A DNA stretch of 64,000 bases from Myxococcales bacterium 68-20 (GTDB lineage Bacteria > Myxococcota_A > Polyangia > Polyangiales > Polyangiaceae), in NCBI GenBank assembly GCA_001899635.1, contig MKVQ01000043.1, positions 248,001 to 312,000 on the forward strand, in the 5' to 3' direction. A program made the translations under genes and the position numbers. Below are positions 32,859-42,177 of this stretch, piece by piece. The notes below the pieces were generated by a model. The model was not told the DNA's origin, did not search any database, and worked only from the letters and a program-made list of their open reading frames with translations. Numbering within the stretch: the first letter of the stretch is position 1; every line of letters begins with the position of its first letter.

Positions 32859-33029
32859 ATGCGCCGCCGTTCCAATCGCGCACTTCGTCGTGGGGCCGTG
32901 CTCGTCGAGTACGCGCTGCTCCTCACCGCGTTCGCCATTCCGGCGATGATGGGGATCGTCGCGGGCGGCGTCGCGATGGCGAAGGACTACCAGGAGGCGC
33001 GGAGCCAGCTGCTCCGCCCGTTGCCGTGA
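32859..33029 (+). CDS. Small second pilin-like protein (Flp/TadE-type N-terminus)
   Basis: A 56-aa protein: MRRRSNRALRRG followed by AVLVEYALLLTAFAIPAMMG, with the same Gly/hydrophobic/Glu-Tyr processing pattern as Flp, and a 24-residue tail (GGVAMAKDYQEARSQLLRP). It is probably a minor pilin or pseudopilin processed by TadV. It differs from Flp in its very basic leader and a Pro in the helix. The stop TGA overlaps the ATG of the next gene (TGATG), indicating coupling to the TadE-like gene. Confidence 0.75.
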   Translation: MRRRSNRALRRGAVLVEYALLLTAFAIPAMMGIVAGGVAMAKDYQEARSQLLRPLP

Positions 33030-33550
33030 TGGGGGAGCCGGTGAGACCTTCGAACGACGACGCTGGCAAGCGCACGCTGAGGGCCCTTCGTCGCGATCTT
33101 CGTCGCGACACGCGCGGCGCCGTGATGGCCGAGTTCGTCATCGCGATCGTCCCCCTCCTGATGACGTTCTTCTCGTTCGTGCAGCTCTCGAAGGTCGCGA
33201 CCGCACGCCTCGTCGTGAAACATGGGACGATCATCGGAGCCCGCGCGGCCTCGGTCATCTCGAACGCGAACAACAACACGCCCGACGCGAAGGGTGACGG
33301 CAAGGCCGACATCCAGAACGCCGTCCGGGTGGCGATGGCCCCGTGGACCGCGAAGGGAAGCATCACCGGCGTCGACGTCCAGGTGAACGACCAGTCGAGC
33401 CGTGACGACCCCTACGGCTGGGTCACGGTGACGGTCAAGGCCACCTACAACTGCAACGTGCCGATGGGCTTCATCGCGTGCGGCGGCAGGTCGAAGACGC
33501 TCGAAGAGAGCTACCGCATGCCCCACCAGGGCGCGATCTACGAGATGTGA
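33029..33550 (+). CDS. tadE: TadE-like pseudopilin
   Basis: A 173-aa protein with a basic N-terminus (TLRALRRDLRRDTRG) leading into AVMAEFVIAIVPLLMTFFSF, the TadE-type prepilin-like helix with the conserved Glu. A periplasmic beta-rich domain of about 110 residues follows (ITGVDVQVNDQSSRDDPYGW, VTVTVKATYNCNV) with two cysteines. TadE-like proteins form minor pilus or pseudopilus components. The start ATG overlaps the stop of the preceding small pilin gene; a longer upstream frame is only the other frame of that pilin. Confidence 0.8.
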   Translation: MGEPVRPSNDDAGKRTLRALRRDLRRDTRGAVMAEFVIAIVPLLMTFFSFVQLSKVATARLVVKHGTIIGARAASVISNANNNTPDAKGDGKADIQNAVRVAMAPWTAKGSITGVDVQVNDQSSRDDPYGWVTVTVKATYNCNVPMGFIACGGRSKTLEESYRMPHQGAIYEM

Positions 33551-33560
33551 GGCGAAGGCG

Positions 33561-35030
33561 ATGACGGCGACCATGAGCATGCACACGACGCTCCGGGGAC
33601 TGTTCTTCGACGTCTCGTCGCGTCCGTCGGGTTTGCCGCGGTCGTCTCGCTCGGGCGTGTCGGAACGCGTCTCGCTCCTCGAAGATCAACGGGGCGCCGT
33701 CATGCTGACGGGCCTCTTCATGGCGTGCTTCCTCATCGGCGCGCTGTGGTTCGTGATCGGCATCGGCGACGCCATCGTCTTCCGCGACAAGATGCAGGAG
33801 GCCGCCGACAGCGGCGCCTTCTCGTCCGCGGCGCTGCACGCCAAGGGGATGAACTTCATCTCCCTCTGCAACCTCGTGATGCTGGTCGGGACGGTCATCC
33901 ACATCGTCCTCGGCATCATCAGCGACGTGAAGTTCGCGCGGGCGATCTACATCTGCATCTACACGCTCGGCATCGGGTGCATCCCGGCGATCGCCGACTT
34001 CGAGTCCGCCTACCGTCGCTGGGACAACTACTTCTCGATGATGAGCAAGGGCTTCAAGGCGATCCACATCGCCCAGAAGACCGCCTCGTATGCCTACCCT
34101 GCCCTCGGCGTCGTCGAGTCCTACAAGAACGGCGCGAAGTACGGCAACGATCGCCGGACGAGCAAGGTCACGGTCCTCGCCGCGAGCTCGTCGATCCTGC
34201 CCGGCGCGGCGGCGCGCGGGCTCGGCGCGACGAAGGTGACGAAGGAAGGCCTCCCGGTCGAGGCGAAGAAGTTCAGCGACCTCTGCAAGAAGGTCGTCTC
34301 GGTGGCGGCGAACGGCGTCGTCAACCTGCTCGGGCTAGGCAAGTCGGTCTCCGGCACGAGCCTCGGCGGCAAGGCGCTCTCGATCTTCAACAGCATCGTC
34401 GGCGCGGTCCTCGAGTTCCGCTACTGCAACAAGACCAACATGCACTTCGAGCCGTTCGGTCCAGGCTTTGACAGCTTCTGGGGCGAAGATGGCCCCTACG
34501 TGGTCTACAGCCCCGCGTCGAACGGCAACGTGTGGATGCAGACCTGGGCGATCAACATCGCGCCGAAGCTCAACGACACGTCGGAGAGTCGCGTCGGCCT
34601 CGCAGCCAAGCGCTACTCGAAGTACACGACCCAGGAGGGCTCGCCGGCCTACTTCGCCCAGGCGGAGTTCTACTTCGACTGCGACTCCAAGTGGAGCACC
34701 GCGGCCTGCAACTTCGAGGACAACGCGACCTACGCGATCAAGTGGCGGGCACGCATGCGCCGCCTCGAGCTGCCGGCGCTCACGAGCGCGCTCACCGGCG
34801 GAGCGCTGGCAGCGATCCTGAAGCTGGACGCCATCTCCGACTTCAAGAAGGCGATCCCGGACGCCATCAACGACATGCTCGGAAACAGCGGCGCCGGCCG
34901 AGCGGCGATGAAGGGACTCATCGACAACCTCGTCGGACAGCTGCAGGGCGTCCTCACCAAGCCGATCAAGGATGCCGCCGGCAACTACGATCCGACGCTG
35001 TCGGGGTTCGGCATGACCTCCTACCACTGA
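33561..35030 (+). CDS. tadG: TadG-like Flp pilus assembly protein
   Basis: A 489-aa protein. The N-terminal hydrophobic segment (DQRGAVMLTGLFMACFLIGA, LWFVIGIGDAI) and the following FRDKMQEAADSGAFSSAALH match the TadG/TadE-like N-terminus, where the R-G-A marks a prepilin-like site. A second hydrophobic stretch (LVMLVGTVIHIVLGIISDV, then AIYICIYTLGIGCI) is unusual. The large C-terminal part should be periplasmic and has paired cysteines (FDCDSKWSTAACNF). No von Willebrand domain motif was found, unlike classical TadG. The first ATG is used; others at codons 5 and 7 are possible. Confidence 0.75.
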   Translation: MTATMSMHTTLRGLFFDVSSRPSGLPRSSRSGVSERVSLLEDQRGAVMLTGLFMACFLIGALWFVIGIGDAIVFRDKMQEAADSGAFSSAALHAKGMNFISLCNLVMLVGTVIHIVLGIISDVKFARAIYICIYTLGIGCIPAIADFESAYRRWDNYFSMMSKGFKAIHIAQKTASYAYPALGVVESYKNGAKYGNDRRTSKVTVLAASSSILPGAAARGLGATKVTKEGLPVEAKKFSDLCKKVVSVAANGVVNLLGLGKSVSGTSLGGKALSIFNSIVGAVLEFRYCNKTNMHFEPFGPGFDSFWGEDGPYVVYSPASNGNVWMQTWAINIAPKLNDTSESRVGLAAKRYSKYTTQEGSPAYFAQAEFYFDCDSKWSTAACNFEDNATYAIKWRARMRRLELPALTSALTGGALAAILKLDAISDFKKAIPDAINDMLGNSGAGRAAMKGLIDNLVGQLQGVLTKPIKDAAGNYDPTLSGFGMTSYH

Positions 35031-35040
35031 GGGATTCTTC

Positions 35041-35622
35041 GTGAACCACGATCGCTCCCCCATCACCGTCTCCGCCCGTCGCCGTCTTCGGCATCACGCC
35101 GGCGCGCGCGGCGCGGCCATGATCGAGAGCATCATCGTGATCTCGACGATGCTCATCTTTCTCGGGCTCATCGTCTGGACCCGCCAGGCGTACGGGATGA
35201 AGCTCGACATGCAGCAGCGCACGCGCTCGGACACGCTCTACTTCGCCTCGCACGGCTGCGAGAACGCCGGTGGCGGGATCGGCCAGATGGGCGGCGGCGG
35301 CACGGTGCCCGGCGACGGCGGACCGGCAGCCAACGCTGCCGGGAAGTCGGGCCTGCCCGACGCGGCGGCCGTGAACCGGAGCTGGAACAGCGCCTCCGGC
35401 TCGCTGAGCGGAACGGCGAACTGGCAGGCGGTCTGGGACCAGAACGCGCGCGGCGGCAACGCGGGGATCAGCTACGGTAAGATGCCGTTGGCGAGCAACG
35501 TGACGGCGCTGTCCGCGGTCACATGCAACGAGAAGAAGTACAAGAGCCAGCTCACCGCGTGGTTCCAGTTCGGCGTCGACTTCCTGAAGAGCGGCGGCGG
35601 CGTAATGGGCCTCTTCCGATAA
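35041..35622 (+). CDS. Second TadE-like pseudopilin
   Basis: A 193-aa protein from a GTG start with GAGGG upstream. HHAGARGAAMIESIIVISTM, then LIFLGLIVWTRQAY, is a prepilin-like helix with the Glu at the usual place. The periplasmic remainder is Gly/Asn-rich (AGGGIGQMGGGGTVPGDGGP) with two cysteines, and ends in a hydrophobic patch. It sits ten bases after the TadG-like gene in the same direction and is presumably part of the same pilus operon. Confidence 0.75.
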   Translation: MNHDRSPITVSARRRLRHHAGARGAAMIESIIVISTMLIFLGLIVWTRQAYGMKLDMQQRTRSDTLYFASHGCENAGGGIGQMGGGGTVPGDGGPAANAAGKSGLPDAAAVNRSWNSASGSLSGTANWQAVWDQNARGGNAGISYGKMPLASNVTALSAVTCNEKKYKSQLTAWFQFGVDFLKSGGGVMGLFR

Positions 35623-35636
35623 GAAGCGAGAACACG

Positions 35637-36629
35637 ATGACCCTTCGTCCAGGCAGCCTCGAGAAGGCGAAGAGAATCCGGGGACTCGTTCGGGTCTGGG
35701 GATACTTCAGCTGTGTGATGGCCGTGTGCGGCGTCATCAGCGTTCGCCACGCGCGCGCCGAGTACCAGGACCAGACGCTCCAGTTCGGACGCCAGATGGT
35801 CGGTCTCGCCAAGGCTTCCAACCACGAGGTCACGAAGGTCATCTTCAACGGACAGCCGGTGCACGTCGGCAGCTCCGTCACCGAGGACAGCGCCGCGCAC
35901 GTCCTCGAGCGCTACGAGGAGTACTGCAAGTCGAACCCCGGCCAGATGGGCGTCGACTTCACCGAGATCAACAAGTCCGGGACCGTGAAGCCGCTCGTGA
36001 AGGCCGACGCGCCCGCCGATGCAGACGCCGACATGCCGGCGATCGCCAAGGCCGGCTACGTCCGCTCGGGGACCGACGAAGATGGCGCGGTCATCTGCTT
36101 CGTGAAGGGGCCGAAGACGAAGCCGACGACCGGCGAGGCGTTCCAGTCCTTCATGTCGACCGGCGACCTCGGCTCGTTCGGCGAGCTCCGCTACGCCTAT
36201 GCAAGCAAGGGCCCGAGCGGCAAGACGCTCGTGCTCACCGTCTGGACCGACTCGACGTTCAATCTCCGCAACATGGTCCCGGAGGACGGCCAGGACTCTC
36301 CCGGCGAGGACTTCCCCGAGGTCCCGCGCGTCCCGAACTCGACGCGGCTCATGGCGGCGAAAGCCGACGGCATGCCCTACGGCGTCAACGTCTACAAAAC
36401 GACGGACTCGCCCGGCAAGACGTTCGACTTCTTCGATCGCGAGATGAAGAGCAAGGGCTGGTTCGCGTACGACCCGGAGATGACCGAGGCCGAGCACAAG
36501 GGCCAGGGCCGCGCCTACATGAAGGACGCGGTCGTCGTCACGCTCGGCACCAGCGTCCAGCCGGAGGGGAACTTCGTCGCCGTCGGCCTCGCCGGCGTCC
36601 CCGCCGACGACAAGCTCGGGCATCGCTAG
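35637..36629 (+). CDS. Exported protein of the Tad locus, unknown function
   Basis: A 330-aa protein with a signal peptide (LVRVWGYFSCVMAVCGVISV, cleavage after HARA). The mature part is soluble and mixed alpha/beta (YQDQTLQFGRQMVGLAKASN, FNGQPVHVGSSVTEDSAAHV, LERYEEYCKSNPGQMG). It has a central acidic Asp/Ala segment (KADAPADADADMPAIAK) and a C-terminal part with GVNVYKTTDSPGKTFDFFDR. I do not recognise the domain. Position within the pseudopilin cluster, 15 bases after the second TadE-like gene, suggests an accessory role in pilus assembly in the periplasm. Confidence 0.65.
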   Translation: MTLRPGSLEKAKRIRGLVRVWGYFSCVMAVCGVISVRHARAEYQDQTLQFGRQMVGLAKASNHEVTKVIFNGQPVHVGSSVTEDSAAHVLERYEEYCKSNPGQMGVDFTEINKSGTVKPLVKADAPADADADMPAIAKAGYVRSGTDEDGAVICFVKGPKTKPTTGEAFQSFMSTGDLGSFGELRYAYASKGPSGKTLVLTVWTDSTFNLRNMVPEDGQDSPGEDFPEVPRVPNSTRLMAAKADGMPYGVNVYKTTDSPGKTFDFFDREMKSKGWFAYDPEMTEAEHKGQGRAYMKDAVVVTLGTSVQPEGNFVAVGLAGVPADDKLGHR

Positions 36630-36644
36630 AACGCAGCACCGCCC

Positions 36645-37022
36645 ATGAACGGTTCGAAGAAGCGATCGCTCGTCCTCGGGGCCGCCCTCGGCCTCGCCGC
36701 GTTGCTCGGGGCCTCGGATGCGAGCGCCGTCCGGACGACGATGCTCCAGAACCTGATGAAGCGGATGAACGGCTTCGTCGCCGCCGGGAACATGCAGTCG
36801 ACGGCGGTGATCCTCAACCTCGTCAAGAACACGGGGCCGGACGAATACGCGAAGTGGGGCGAGATCGCCGAGAAGGGTCGCGCAGCGGCCGCGGCGGGAG
36901 ACAGCACGGGGGCCAAGGCGGCCTGCAAGAGCTGTCACGACCAGTACCGCGAAGCGTACAAGATGAAGTACGGCTCGGGGGCTCCGGACGGAAAGGGCCC
37001 CGTCCCCGTGCCCGTCGACTGA
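36645..37022 (+). CDS. Small periplasmic cytochrome-like protein with one CXXCH motif
   Basis: A 125-aa protein with a signal peptide (SLVLGAALGLAALLGASDAS, cleaved after ASA). A helical domain carries a single haem-binding motif, GAKAACKSCHDQYREAYKMK. Helices before it (TMLQNLMKRMNGFVAAGNMQ) and the His-to-C-terminus layout resemble cytochrome c' or c556-type four-helix proteins, where CXXCH lies near the end. It is paralogous to the lipoprotein at 12988-13632. Its place inside a Tad pilus operon is odd; no haem-handling genes are near. A strong inverted repeat follows. Confidence 0.72.
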   Translation: MNGSKKRSLVLGAALGLAALLGASDASAVRTTMLQNLMKRMNGFVAAGNMQSTAVILNLVKNTGPDEYAKWGEIAEKGRAAAAAGDSTGAKAACKSCHDQYREAYKMKYGSGAPDGKGPVPVPVD

Positions 37023-37031
37023 GCAAGCGTC

Positions 37032-37069
37032 GTCACCGTCTCGACGACGCGTCGTCGCGAGATGGTGAC
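37032..37069. terminator. Long imperfect palindrome after the cytochrome-like gene
   Basis: GTCACCGTCTCG...CGACGACG and CGTCGTCG...CGAGATGGTGAC pair almost completely; the core CGACGACGCGTCGTCG (37042-37057) is a perfect 16-base palindrome. It lies ten bases after the stop and 200 bases before cpaB, so it probably divides the pilin half from the machinery half of the locus. Without a T-run, it could instead be a protein-binding site. Confidence 0.5.
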
Positions 37070-37275
37070 CGTGGTGCACGCAAACGGCGCTCGACATGAT
37101 CGCGCGAGGAGGCGATCATCGAGCGCTTCGGCGGCGGCTCTCCTCGCGCGGGTTGCGCGATTAGCGCACGGGCGAACTGCGCTCGCTGCGAACCAAGTCG
37201 TCGTGTCGGTCCCGTGCCTGGAGACCGCGCGGCAGCCTGGAATCACCAGATGCCGCCGTGTAGCATTCGAGCGGG

Positions 37276-38073
37276 ATGAATCGTCGCGCACTCTTCATCG
37301 CGGTCCTAGTGGGTATCCTTGGGGCCTTCCTTCTCGTGCTGTACCAGCGGCGCTTCGAGCTCGAGGCGTCGGGCGGCGAGAAGGTGAAGCTCCTGATGGC
37401 CGTGAAGAGGATCGAGCGCGGCAAGCCGATCACCGACGATGTGATCACCATCCGCGAGATCCCGCTCGCCTACGTCGACGAGCGTGCGATCCGCGAGACC
37501 GAGAAGAACAAGATCCTCGGGCTGAAGATGGGCAACACGGTGAAGGAGCAGCAGGTCCTCCTGTGGAGCGACCTCACCGCCACCGACGAGCGCAAGGACC
37601 TCTCCGCCCTCGTCCTCCCCGGCTACCGCGCCGTCTCCATCAAGGCCGCGCGCGACGACACGAGCATCGCGCTCATCAAGCCGGGCGACTACGTCGACGT
37701 CATCGGCGTCATCGGCGCGAGCACCGCGATCAACGAGGCGAAGAACGCCGTCGTCCTCCTCCAGCGTGTGCTCGTCCTCGCGACCGGCACCGACACCTCG
37801 CCCGAGCAGGCGAAGGACACGAAGGAAGCGAACCCCTACGCGTCGGAGAACCTCCTCACGTTGAGCCTGACGCTCACCGAGGCGCAGGTCCTCGCGCTCG
37901 CGGCCGAACGCGGCCGCCTCGCCGTCGCCGTCCGACACCCCGATGATCAGGCACGCACGAGCGGCATCGTCGACCTGAACTTCAACCAGATCGTCGACGA
38001 GCGAGAGCGCGCGAAGATCCGCAACGTCCGTACCGGGCCGCGTGACATCACCGCGCCGGGGCAGCCTCAATGA
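37276..38073 (+). CDS. cpaB: Flp pilus assembly protein CpaB/RcpC
   Basis: A 265-aa periplasmic protein that works with the secretin in Tad pilus assembly. It has an N-terminal membrane anchor (LFIAVLVGILGAFLLVLYQ) and an SAF-type domain (KLLMAVKRIERGKPITDDVI, TIREIPLAYVDERAI). The CpaB/RcpC core follows, with LVLPGYRAVSIKAARDDTSI and IKPGDYVDVIGVIGA. The tail contains LLTLSLTLTEAQVLALAAER, also typical. The length matches the family. The stop overlaps the secretin start as ATGA, showing coupled expression. Confidence 0.9.
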   Translation: MNRRALFIAVLVGILGAFLLVLYQRRFELEASGGEKVKLLMAVKRIERGKPITDDVITIREIPLAYVDERAIRETEKNKILGLKMGNTVKEQQVLLWSDLTATDERKDLSALVLPGYRAVSIKAARDDTSIALIKPGDYVDVIGVIGASTAINEAKNAVVLLQRVLVLATGTDTSPEQAKDTKEANPYASENLLTLSLTLTEAQVLALAAERGRLAVAVRHPDDQARTSGIVDLNFNQIVDERERAKIRNVRTGPRDITAPGQPQ

Positions 38074-39446
38074 TCGATCTCTTCGACGCTCCTCTACGAA
38101 CCTCGACAATGATCAAGAAACGGCAACTTCGGCGCATGCGCGGCATGCTCGTCGCGGCACTGGCAGGCCTCGCGGCTCCTCTCGTCCTCGCCGGCGCGCC
38201 TCGCGACGCCTGGGCGCAGAAGTCGGGCGGTCACGAAGACATCGCGCTCGCGATCGGCGAGACGCGCACCCTCTCCGCGGTCGGCATCCGCGAGTACTCC
38301 GAAGGCGTGAAGGGCATCGTCGACGTCGTCCCGACGCCGGACGGTAGGACCTTCATCCTCACGGGCAAGAAGGAGGGCACGACCACCCTCCTTCTCATCA
38401 ACAACTCGGGCGGCCAGACGACCTACGAGATCAACGTCGCGAAGCGAAACGTCGGTCTCGTCGAGCGCGAGGTGCAGGAGCTGATCAAGGACATCTCCGG
38501 CCCGAAGACGCGGCGCATCGGCGCCCGTGTCTTCATCGACGGCTCGGTGGCGACGCCGGCAGAGAAGGCCCGCGTCGACCAGATCGCCGGCCTCTACGGC
38601 GAGCAGGTTCAGTCGATCGTCACCGTCGGCCGCTTCGAGGAGCGGAAGCTGCTCGTCCGTCTCGACTTCTTCTTCGTCCAGTACGAGAAGACCTCCGGCT
38701 ACAACGCCGGCATCGGGTGGCCGGCGAGCATCGGCGGCCTCCAGCTCAACGGCAACCAGCCCGTCTTCGAGAACAGCTACACCTTCGACTTCATCACGCG
38801 CACGTCGACGACGGCGCAGGCGTCGATCGTCAACCAGCCGATGCCACGGCTCGACATCGCGGCCCGCCGCGGCTGGGTGAAGATCGCCAAGCAGTCGAGC
38901 GTCATCACGGCGAACGGCAACGAGGCGACGTTCCAGAACGGCGGTGAGGTCAACTTCATCGTCGCGACCGGGTTCGCGGCGCAGCTCGTGAACGTGAAGT
39001 TCGGCACCAACGTGACCGTGCTCCCGCGCTACGACTCGAACACGCGCGACGTCGAGCTCAAGCTCGCCGCCGATGTCGCCGACCTGACGCCGGAGCGCAC
39101 GACGAGCGGTCCGCCGGGCCGAACGACGACGAAGCTCGAGACCCAGGTGACGCTCAAGCTCGGTCAGGCGCTGATCCTCTCGGGCATCAAGACCGCCACG
39201 CAGCGCCACCAGGTCAACGGCCTCCCCGGCCTCTCCGACATCCCGGTGCTCGGCGTCCTCTTCGGATCGCACGGCAACGAGAAGGCGGAGGTCGAAGGCG
39301 CCGTCTTCATCGTCCCGAGCATCGTCGACACCGTTCCGAAGAGCGCGCTCGAGCTGATCAACAACGCGATGACCACGTACAAGGAGTACTCCGGCGAGAT
39401 CGAGTACGTGGACGCCTACCCGAAGACGCCTCCGAACGCGAAGTAG
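38070..39446 (+). CDS. cpaC: Tad-system outer-membrane secretin (CpaC/RcpA)
   Basis: A 458-aa secretin forming the outer-membrane channel for the Flp pilus. The signal peptide region is MLVAALAGLAAPLVLAGA. The N-domains follow (IALAIGETRTLSAVGIREYS, LTGKKEGTTTLLLINNSGGQ, and a BON-like piece RVFIDGSVATPAEKARVDQI). The C-terminal beta domain has the secretin signature (VTLKLGQALILSGIKTATQR, GLPGLSDIPVLGVLFGSHGN, EGAVFIVPSIVD). The reading frame opens with an ATG overlapping cpaB; a later ATG at codon 14 or 23 would give a more usual signal peptide. Confidence 0.9.
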   Translation: MIDLFDAPLRTSTMIKKRQLRRMRGMLVAALAGLAAPLVLAGAPRDAWAQKSGGHEDIALAIGETRTLSAVGIREYSEGVKGIVDVVPTPDGRTFILTGKKEGTTTLLLINNSGGQTTYEINVAKRNVGLVEREVQELIKDISGPKTRRIGARVFIDGSVATPAEKARVDQIAGLYGEQVQSIVTVGRFEERKLLVRLDFFFVQYEKTSGYNAGIGWPASIGGLQLNGNQPVFENSYTFDFITRTSTTAQASIVNQPMPRLDIAARRGWVKIAKQSSVITANGNEATFQNGGEVNFIVATGFAAQLVNVKFGTNVTVLPRYDSNTRDVELKLAADVADLTPERTTSGPPGRTTTKLETQVTLKLGQALILSGIKTATQRHQVNGLPGLSDIPVLGVLFGSHGNEKAEVEGAVFIVPSIVDTVPKSALELINNAMTTYKEYSGEIEYVDAYPKTPPNAK

Positions 39447-39453
39447 CTCCGCG

Positions 39454-41304
39454 ATGCATTTGCAAGTCGTCGTTCAATCAGACGCGGGCGCGCAGAGGAC
39501 GGAGCTCTATCCGGCCAGCGGTCCGCTCACGATCGGACGTCACCCTCAGTGCTCGCTGCGACTCGACAGCGACCTCGTCTCCCGCCAGCACGCGGTCGTG
39601 AGCGCAGGCCACAACGCCCTGCGCGTCGAGGACGTCTCCACCAACGGCACGATCGCCGGCGACATGCTCCTCCGCCGCGACTCGGTCGAGGTGCCCTACG
39701 GGACCCCGATCGTCGTCGGCGACTTCACCGTCTTCGTCTACGCGCTCGATCCACAGGGCAACCCGGTCGGCCCGACGATGGCGCAGATCCAGCAGAACGA
39801 CACACGCCAGCGCCTCCAGTCCGGGAGCAACCCTGGAATGCCGCCCGCAATGCCGCCAATGCCGGGGATGACCGGGCGCCCGCCTCCCCTCCCTCAGAAC
39901 GCGCGCAGCACGGCACCGACGTCGATGGCGCCGATCCCGAACGTGAGCGGGATGAACCCGGTCATCGCCCACGTCGGGTCGCAGCCGGGACCGAAGGGCG
40001 TCCATCTCCCCTCGCGCAGCGAGGACGACAAGCTCAAGGCCGAGGTCGCGCTCCGCCGCGAGATCCACAAGCTGCTCCTCGAGCACCTCGACCTCGCCAC
40101 GATCGACGCGAAGAAGCTCGACGATCCGTCGATGCGCCCGAAGGTGCTCAACGCGCTCCGCCGGATCATCGCGCAGATCGACTCGCGCATCCCGCCGGAG
40201 ATGGACCGCGACGGGCTCATCGGAGAGCTCGCCGACGAGGCGCTCGGCCTCGGACCGCTCGAGCGCTTCCTCTCCGACGGGACCATCACCGAGATCATGG
40301 TCGTGGACCCGAACACGATCTACATCGAGCAGGGCGGCAAGATCATCCTGTCGCAGGCGCGCTTCACCGACGACGAGCGCGTGCGCGCCGTCATCGAGCG
40401 CATCGTCACCCCGCTCGGCCGCCGCATCGACGAGTCCTCGCCGCTCGTCGACGCGCGCCTCAAGGACGGCAGCCGCGTGAACGCGGTCATCCGTCCGATC
40501 GCGCTCCGCGGGTCCTGCATCACGATCCGTAAGTTCTCGAAGGTGCCGCTCACGCTCGAGAAGCTCGTGAGCTACGGCTCGATCACCGAGCGCATGGGAC
40601 GCTTCCTCACGCGCTGCGTGCACGCGAAGAAGAACATCGTCATCTCCGGCGGCACCGGCTCCGGGAAGACGACGCTCCTCAACGTGCTCTCCGGCGCGAT
40701 CCCCGAAGACGAGCGCATCGTCACGATCGAGGACGCCGCCGAGCTCCAGCTCAAGCAGCCGCACGTCGTCTCGATGGAGACCCGCCCAGCGAACCTCGAG
40801 GGCCGCGGCGAGTACACGATCCGCGACCTCGTGAAGAACGCCCTCCGTATGCGCCCCGACCGCATCGTCGTCGGCGAGTGCCGCGGCGGCGAGGCGCTCG
40901 ACATGCTCCAGGCGATGAACACCGGCCACGACGGCTCGCTGACGACGACGCACGCCAACTCGCCGCCCGAGGCGATCAGCCGTCTCGAGACGCTCGTCCT
41001 GATGGCCGGCGTCGACCTCCCGCTCCGCGCGATCCGCGATCAGATCTCGGCGGCCGTGCACATCATCGTCCAGCAGAGCCGCCTCTCGGACGGCTCCCGC
41101 AAGGTGACGGCGATCAGCGAGGTCACCGGCATCGACAGCGACACGACGGAGATCGAGCTCCGTCCCATCTTCGAGTTCATCCGCACGGGCACTGGTCCGA
41201 AGGGCCAGGTGGTCGGCGAGTACCGCGCCACGGGTTACCTGCCGAGCTTCCTCCAGACGTTCATCGTCATGGGGCTCGTTAAGAAGGGAGAGCCCTACAT
41301 ATGA
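39454..41304 (+). CDS. cpaF: FHA-CpaF fusion: secretion ATPase of the Tad pilus with N-terminal FHA domain
   Basis: A 616-aa protein. Residues 1-95 are a canonical FHA phosphothreonine-binding domain with all key positions (LTIGRH at 25-30, SRQH at 43-46, STNGT at 62-66). A Pro/Met-rich linker (to about 185) joins it to a complete TadA/CpaF ATPase. The ATPase has an N-domain with [20 protein letters not shown], Walker [10 protein letters not shown] (399-407), an Asp box [11 protein letters not shown], Walker B region [20 protein letters not shown] and His box [14 protein letters not shown]. It powers pilus extension and possibly retraction at the inner membrane. The FHA implies control by a Ser/Thr kinase. 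It overlaps tadB by four bases. Confidence 0.93.
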   Translation: MHLQVVVQSDAGAQRTELYPASGPLTIGRHPQCSLRLDSDLVSRQHAVVSAGHNALRVEDVSTNGTIAGDMLLRRDSVEVPYGTPIVVGDFTVFVYALDPQGNPVGPTMAQIQQNDTRQRLQSGSNPGMPPAMPPMPGMTGRPPPLPQNARSTAPTSMAPIPNVSGMNPVIAHVGSQPGPKGVHLPSRSEDDKLKAEVALRREIHKLLLEHLDLATIDAKKLDDPSMRPKVLNALRRIIAQIDSRIPPEMDRDGLIGELADEALGLGPLERFLSDGTITEIMVVDPNTIYIEQGGKIILSQARFTDDERVRAVIERIVTPLGRRIDESSPLVDARLKDGSRVNAVIRPIALRGSCITIRKFSKVPLTLEKLVSYGSITERMGRFLTRCVHAKKNIVISGGTGSGKTTLLNVLSGAIPEDERIVTIEDAAELQLKQPHVVSMETRPANLEGRGEYTIRDLVKNALRMRPDRIVVGECRGGEALDMLQAMNTGHDGSLTTTHANSPPEAISRLETLVLMAGVDLPLRAIRDQISAAVHIIVQQSRLSDGSRKVTAISEVTGIDSDTTEIELRPIFEFIRTGTGPKGQVVGEYRATGYLPSFLQTFIVMGLVKKGEPYI

Positions 41305-42176
41305 GCCTGGGAGACGTCTCGCAAGCCACGCAGTCGCTCAAGTGGGCGAGCCTCGCGGTCACCTCCTTCGCCCTCTTCGCCGGGACGTGGGCGGCGGCCG
41401 CGGATCAGTCGGGCCCGGTCTACCGATACGCCGCGCGCTACACCGCGTCGCTCGAGCGCAAACTCCGTCCGATGTTCATCTTCACGCCTGGCCGCACGAT
41501 CGCGTACGGCCAGTGCGCCGCGGTCTTCCTCCTCCTCGCCGCGCACGTGATGCTGACGATCGAGTTCTGGTACGTCGGCCTCTTCTTCATCGCCATCGGG
41601 CCGACCGCGTACATCGAGATGATGCGAAGGCAGCGCGTCGAGAAGATCGAGGAGCAGCTCGACAACTTCATCCTCGCCCTCGCGAACGCGCTCAAGACGA
41701 CGCCGAGCATCGGCGCGGCGTTCAACTCGGTCGCCGCCGTCATCTCGGATCCGATGCGCCAGGAGGTCGATCTGGCCCTCAAGGAGATGAAGGTCGGCTC
41801 GACGCTCGAGCAGGCGCTCCTCCACATGGCGGCGCGTGTCGGCAGCCGCCAGCTCGACTCCGCGCTGAGCTCGATCCTGATCGGCCGCCAGGTCGGCGGT
41901 AACCTCCCGAAGGTCCTCGAGACGACCGCGGGCACGCTCCGCGAGATGCGGCGCCTCGAGGGCGTCGTCCGTACGAAGACGGCCGAGGGCAAGATGCAGC
42001 TCTGGGTCATCGCGCTCATGCCGTTCGCCCTCCTCCTGGGCCTCAACGTCCTCTGGCCCGGATACTTCGCGCCGCTGACGCAGAGCATCGTCGGCTACCT
42101 CGTGATCATCGCCTGCACCTCGTGCTGGGTCGCGAGCATCGTGCTCGCCCGCAAGGTCCTCAACGTGGACATCTGA
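41301..42176 (+). CDS. tadB: Tad inner-membrane platform protein TadB
   Basis: A 291-aa T2SSF-fold platform protein. Its cytoplasmic domain contains MRRQRVEKIEEQLDNFILAL, ANALKTTPSIGAAFNSVAAV and SILIGRQVGGNLPKVLETTA, the GG region typical of TadB. Membrane segments lie at the N-terminus (ASLAVTSFALFAGTWAAAA, CAAVFLLLAAHVMLTIEFWY) and C-terminus (LWVIALMPFALLLGLNVLW, IVGYLVIIACTSCWVASIVL). TadB and TadC together couple the ATPase to pilin polymerisation. The start ATG overlaps the cpaF stop as ATGA, and tadC begins one base after its stop. Confidence 0.9.
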   Translation: MSLGDVSQATQSLKWASLAVTSFALFAGTWAAAADQSGPVYRYAARYTASLERKLRPMFIFTPGRTIAYGQCAAVFLLLAAHVMLTIEFWYVGLFFIAIGPTAYIEMMRRQRVEKIEEQLDNFILALANALKTTPSIGAAFNSVAAVISDPMRQEVDLALKEMKVGSTLEQALLHMAARVGSRQLDSALSSILIGRQVGGNLPKVLETTAGTLREMRRLEGVVRTKTAEGKMQLWVIALMPFALLLGLNVLWPGYFAPLTQSIVGYLVIIACTSCWVASIVLARKVLNVDI

Positions 42177-42177
42177 G

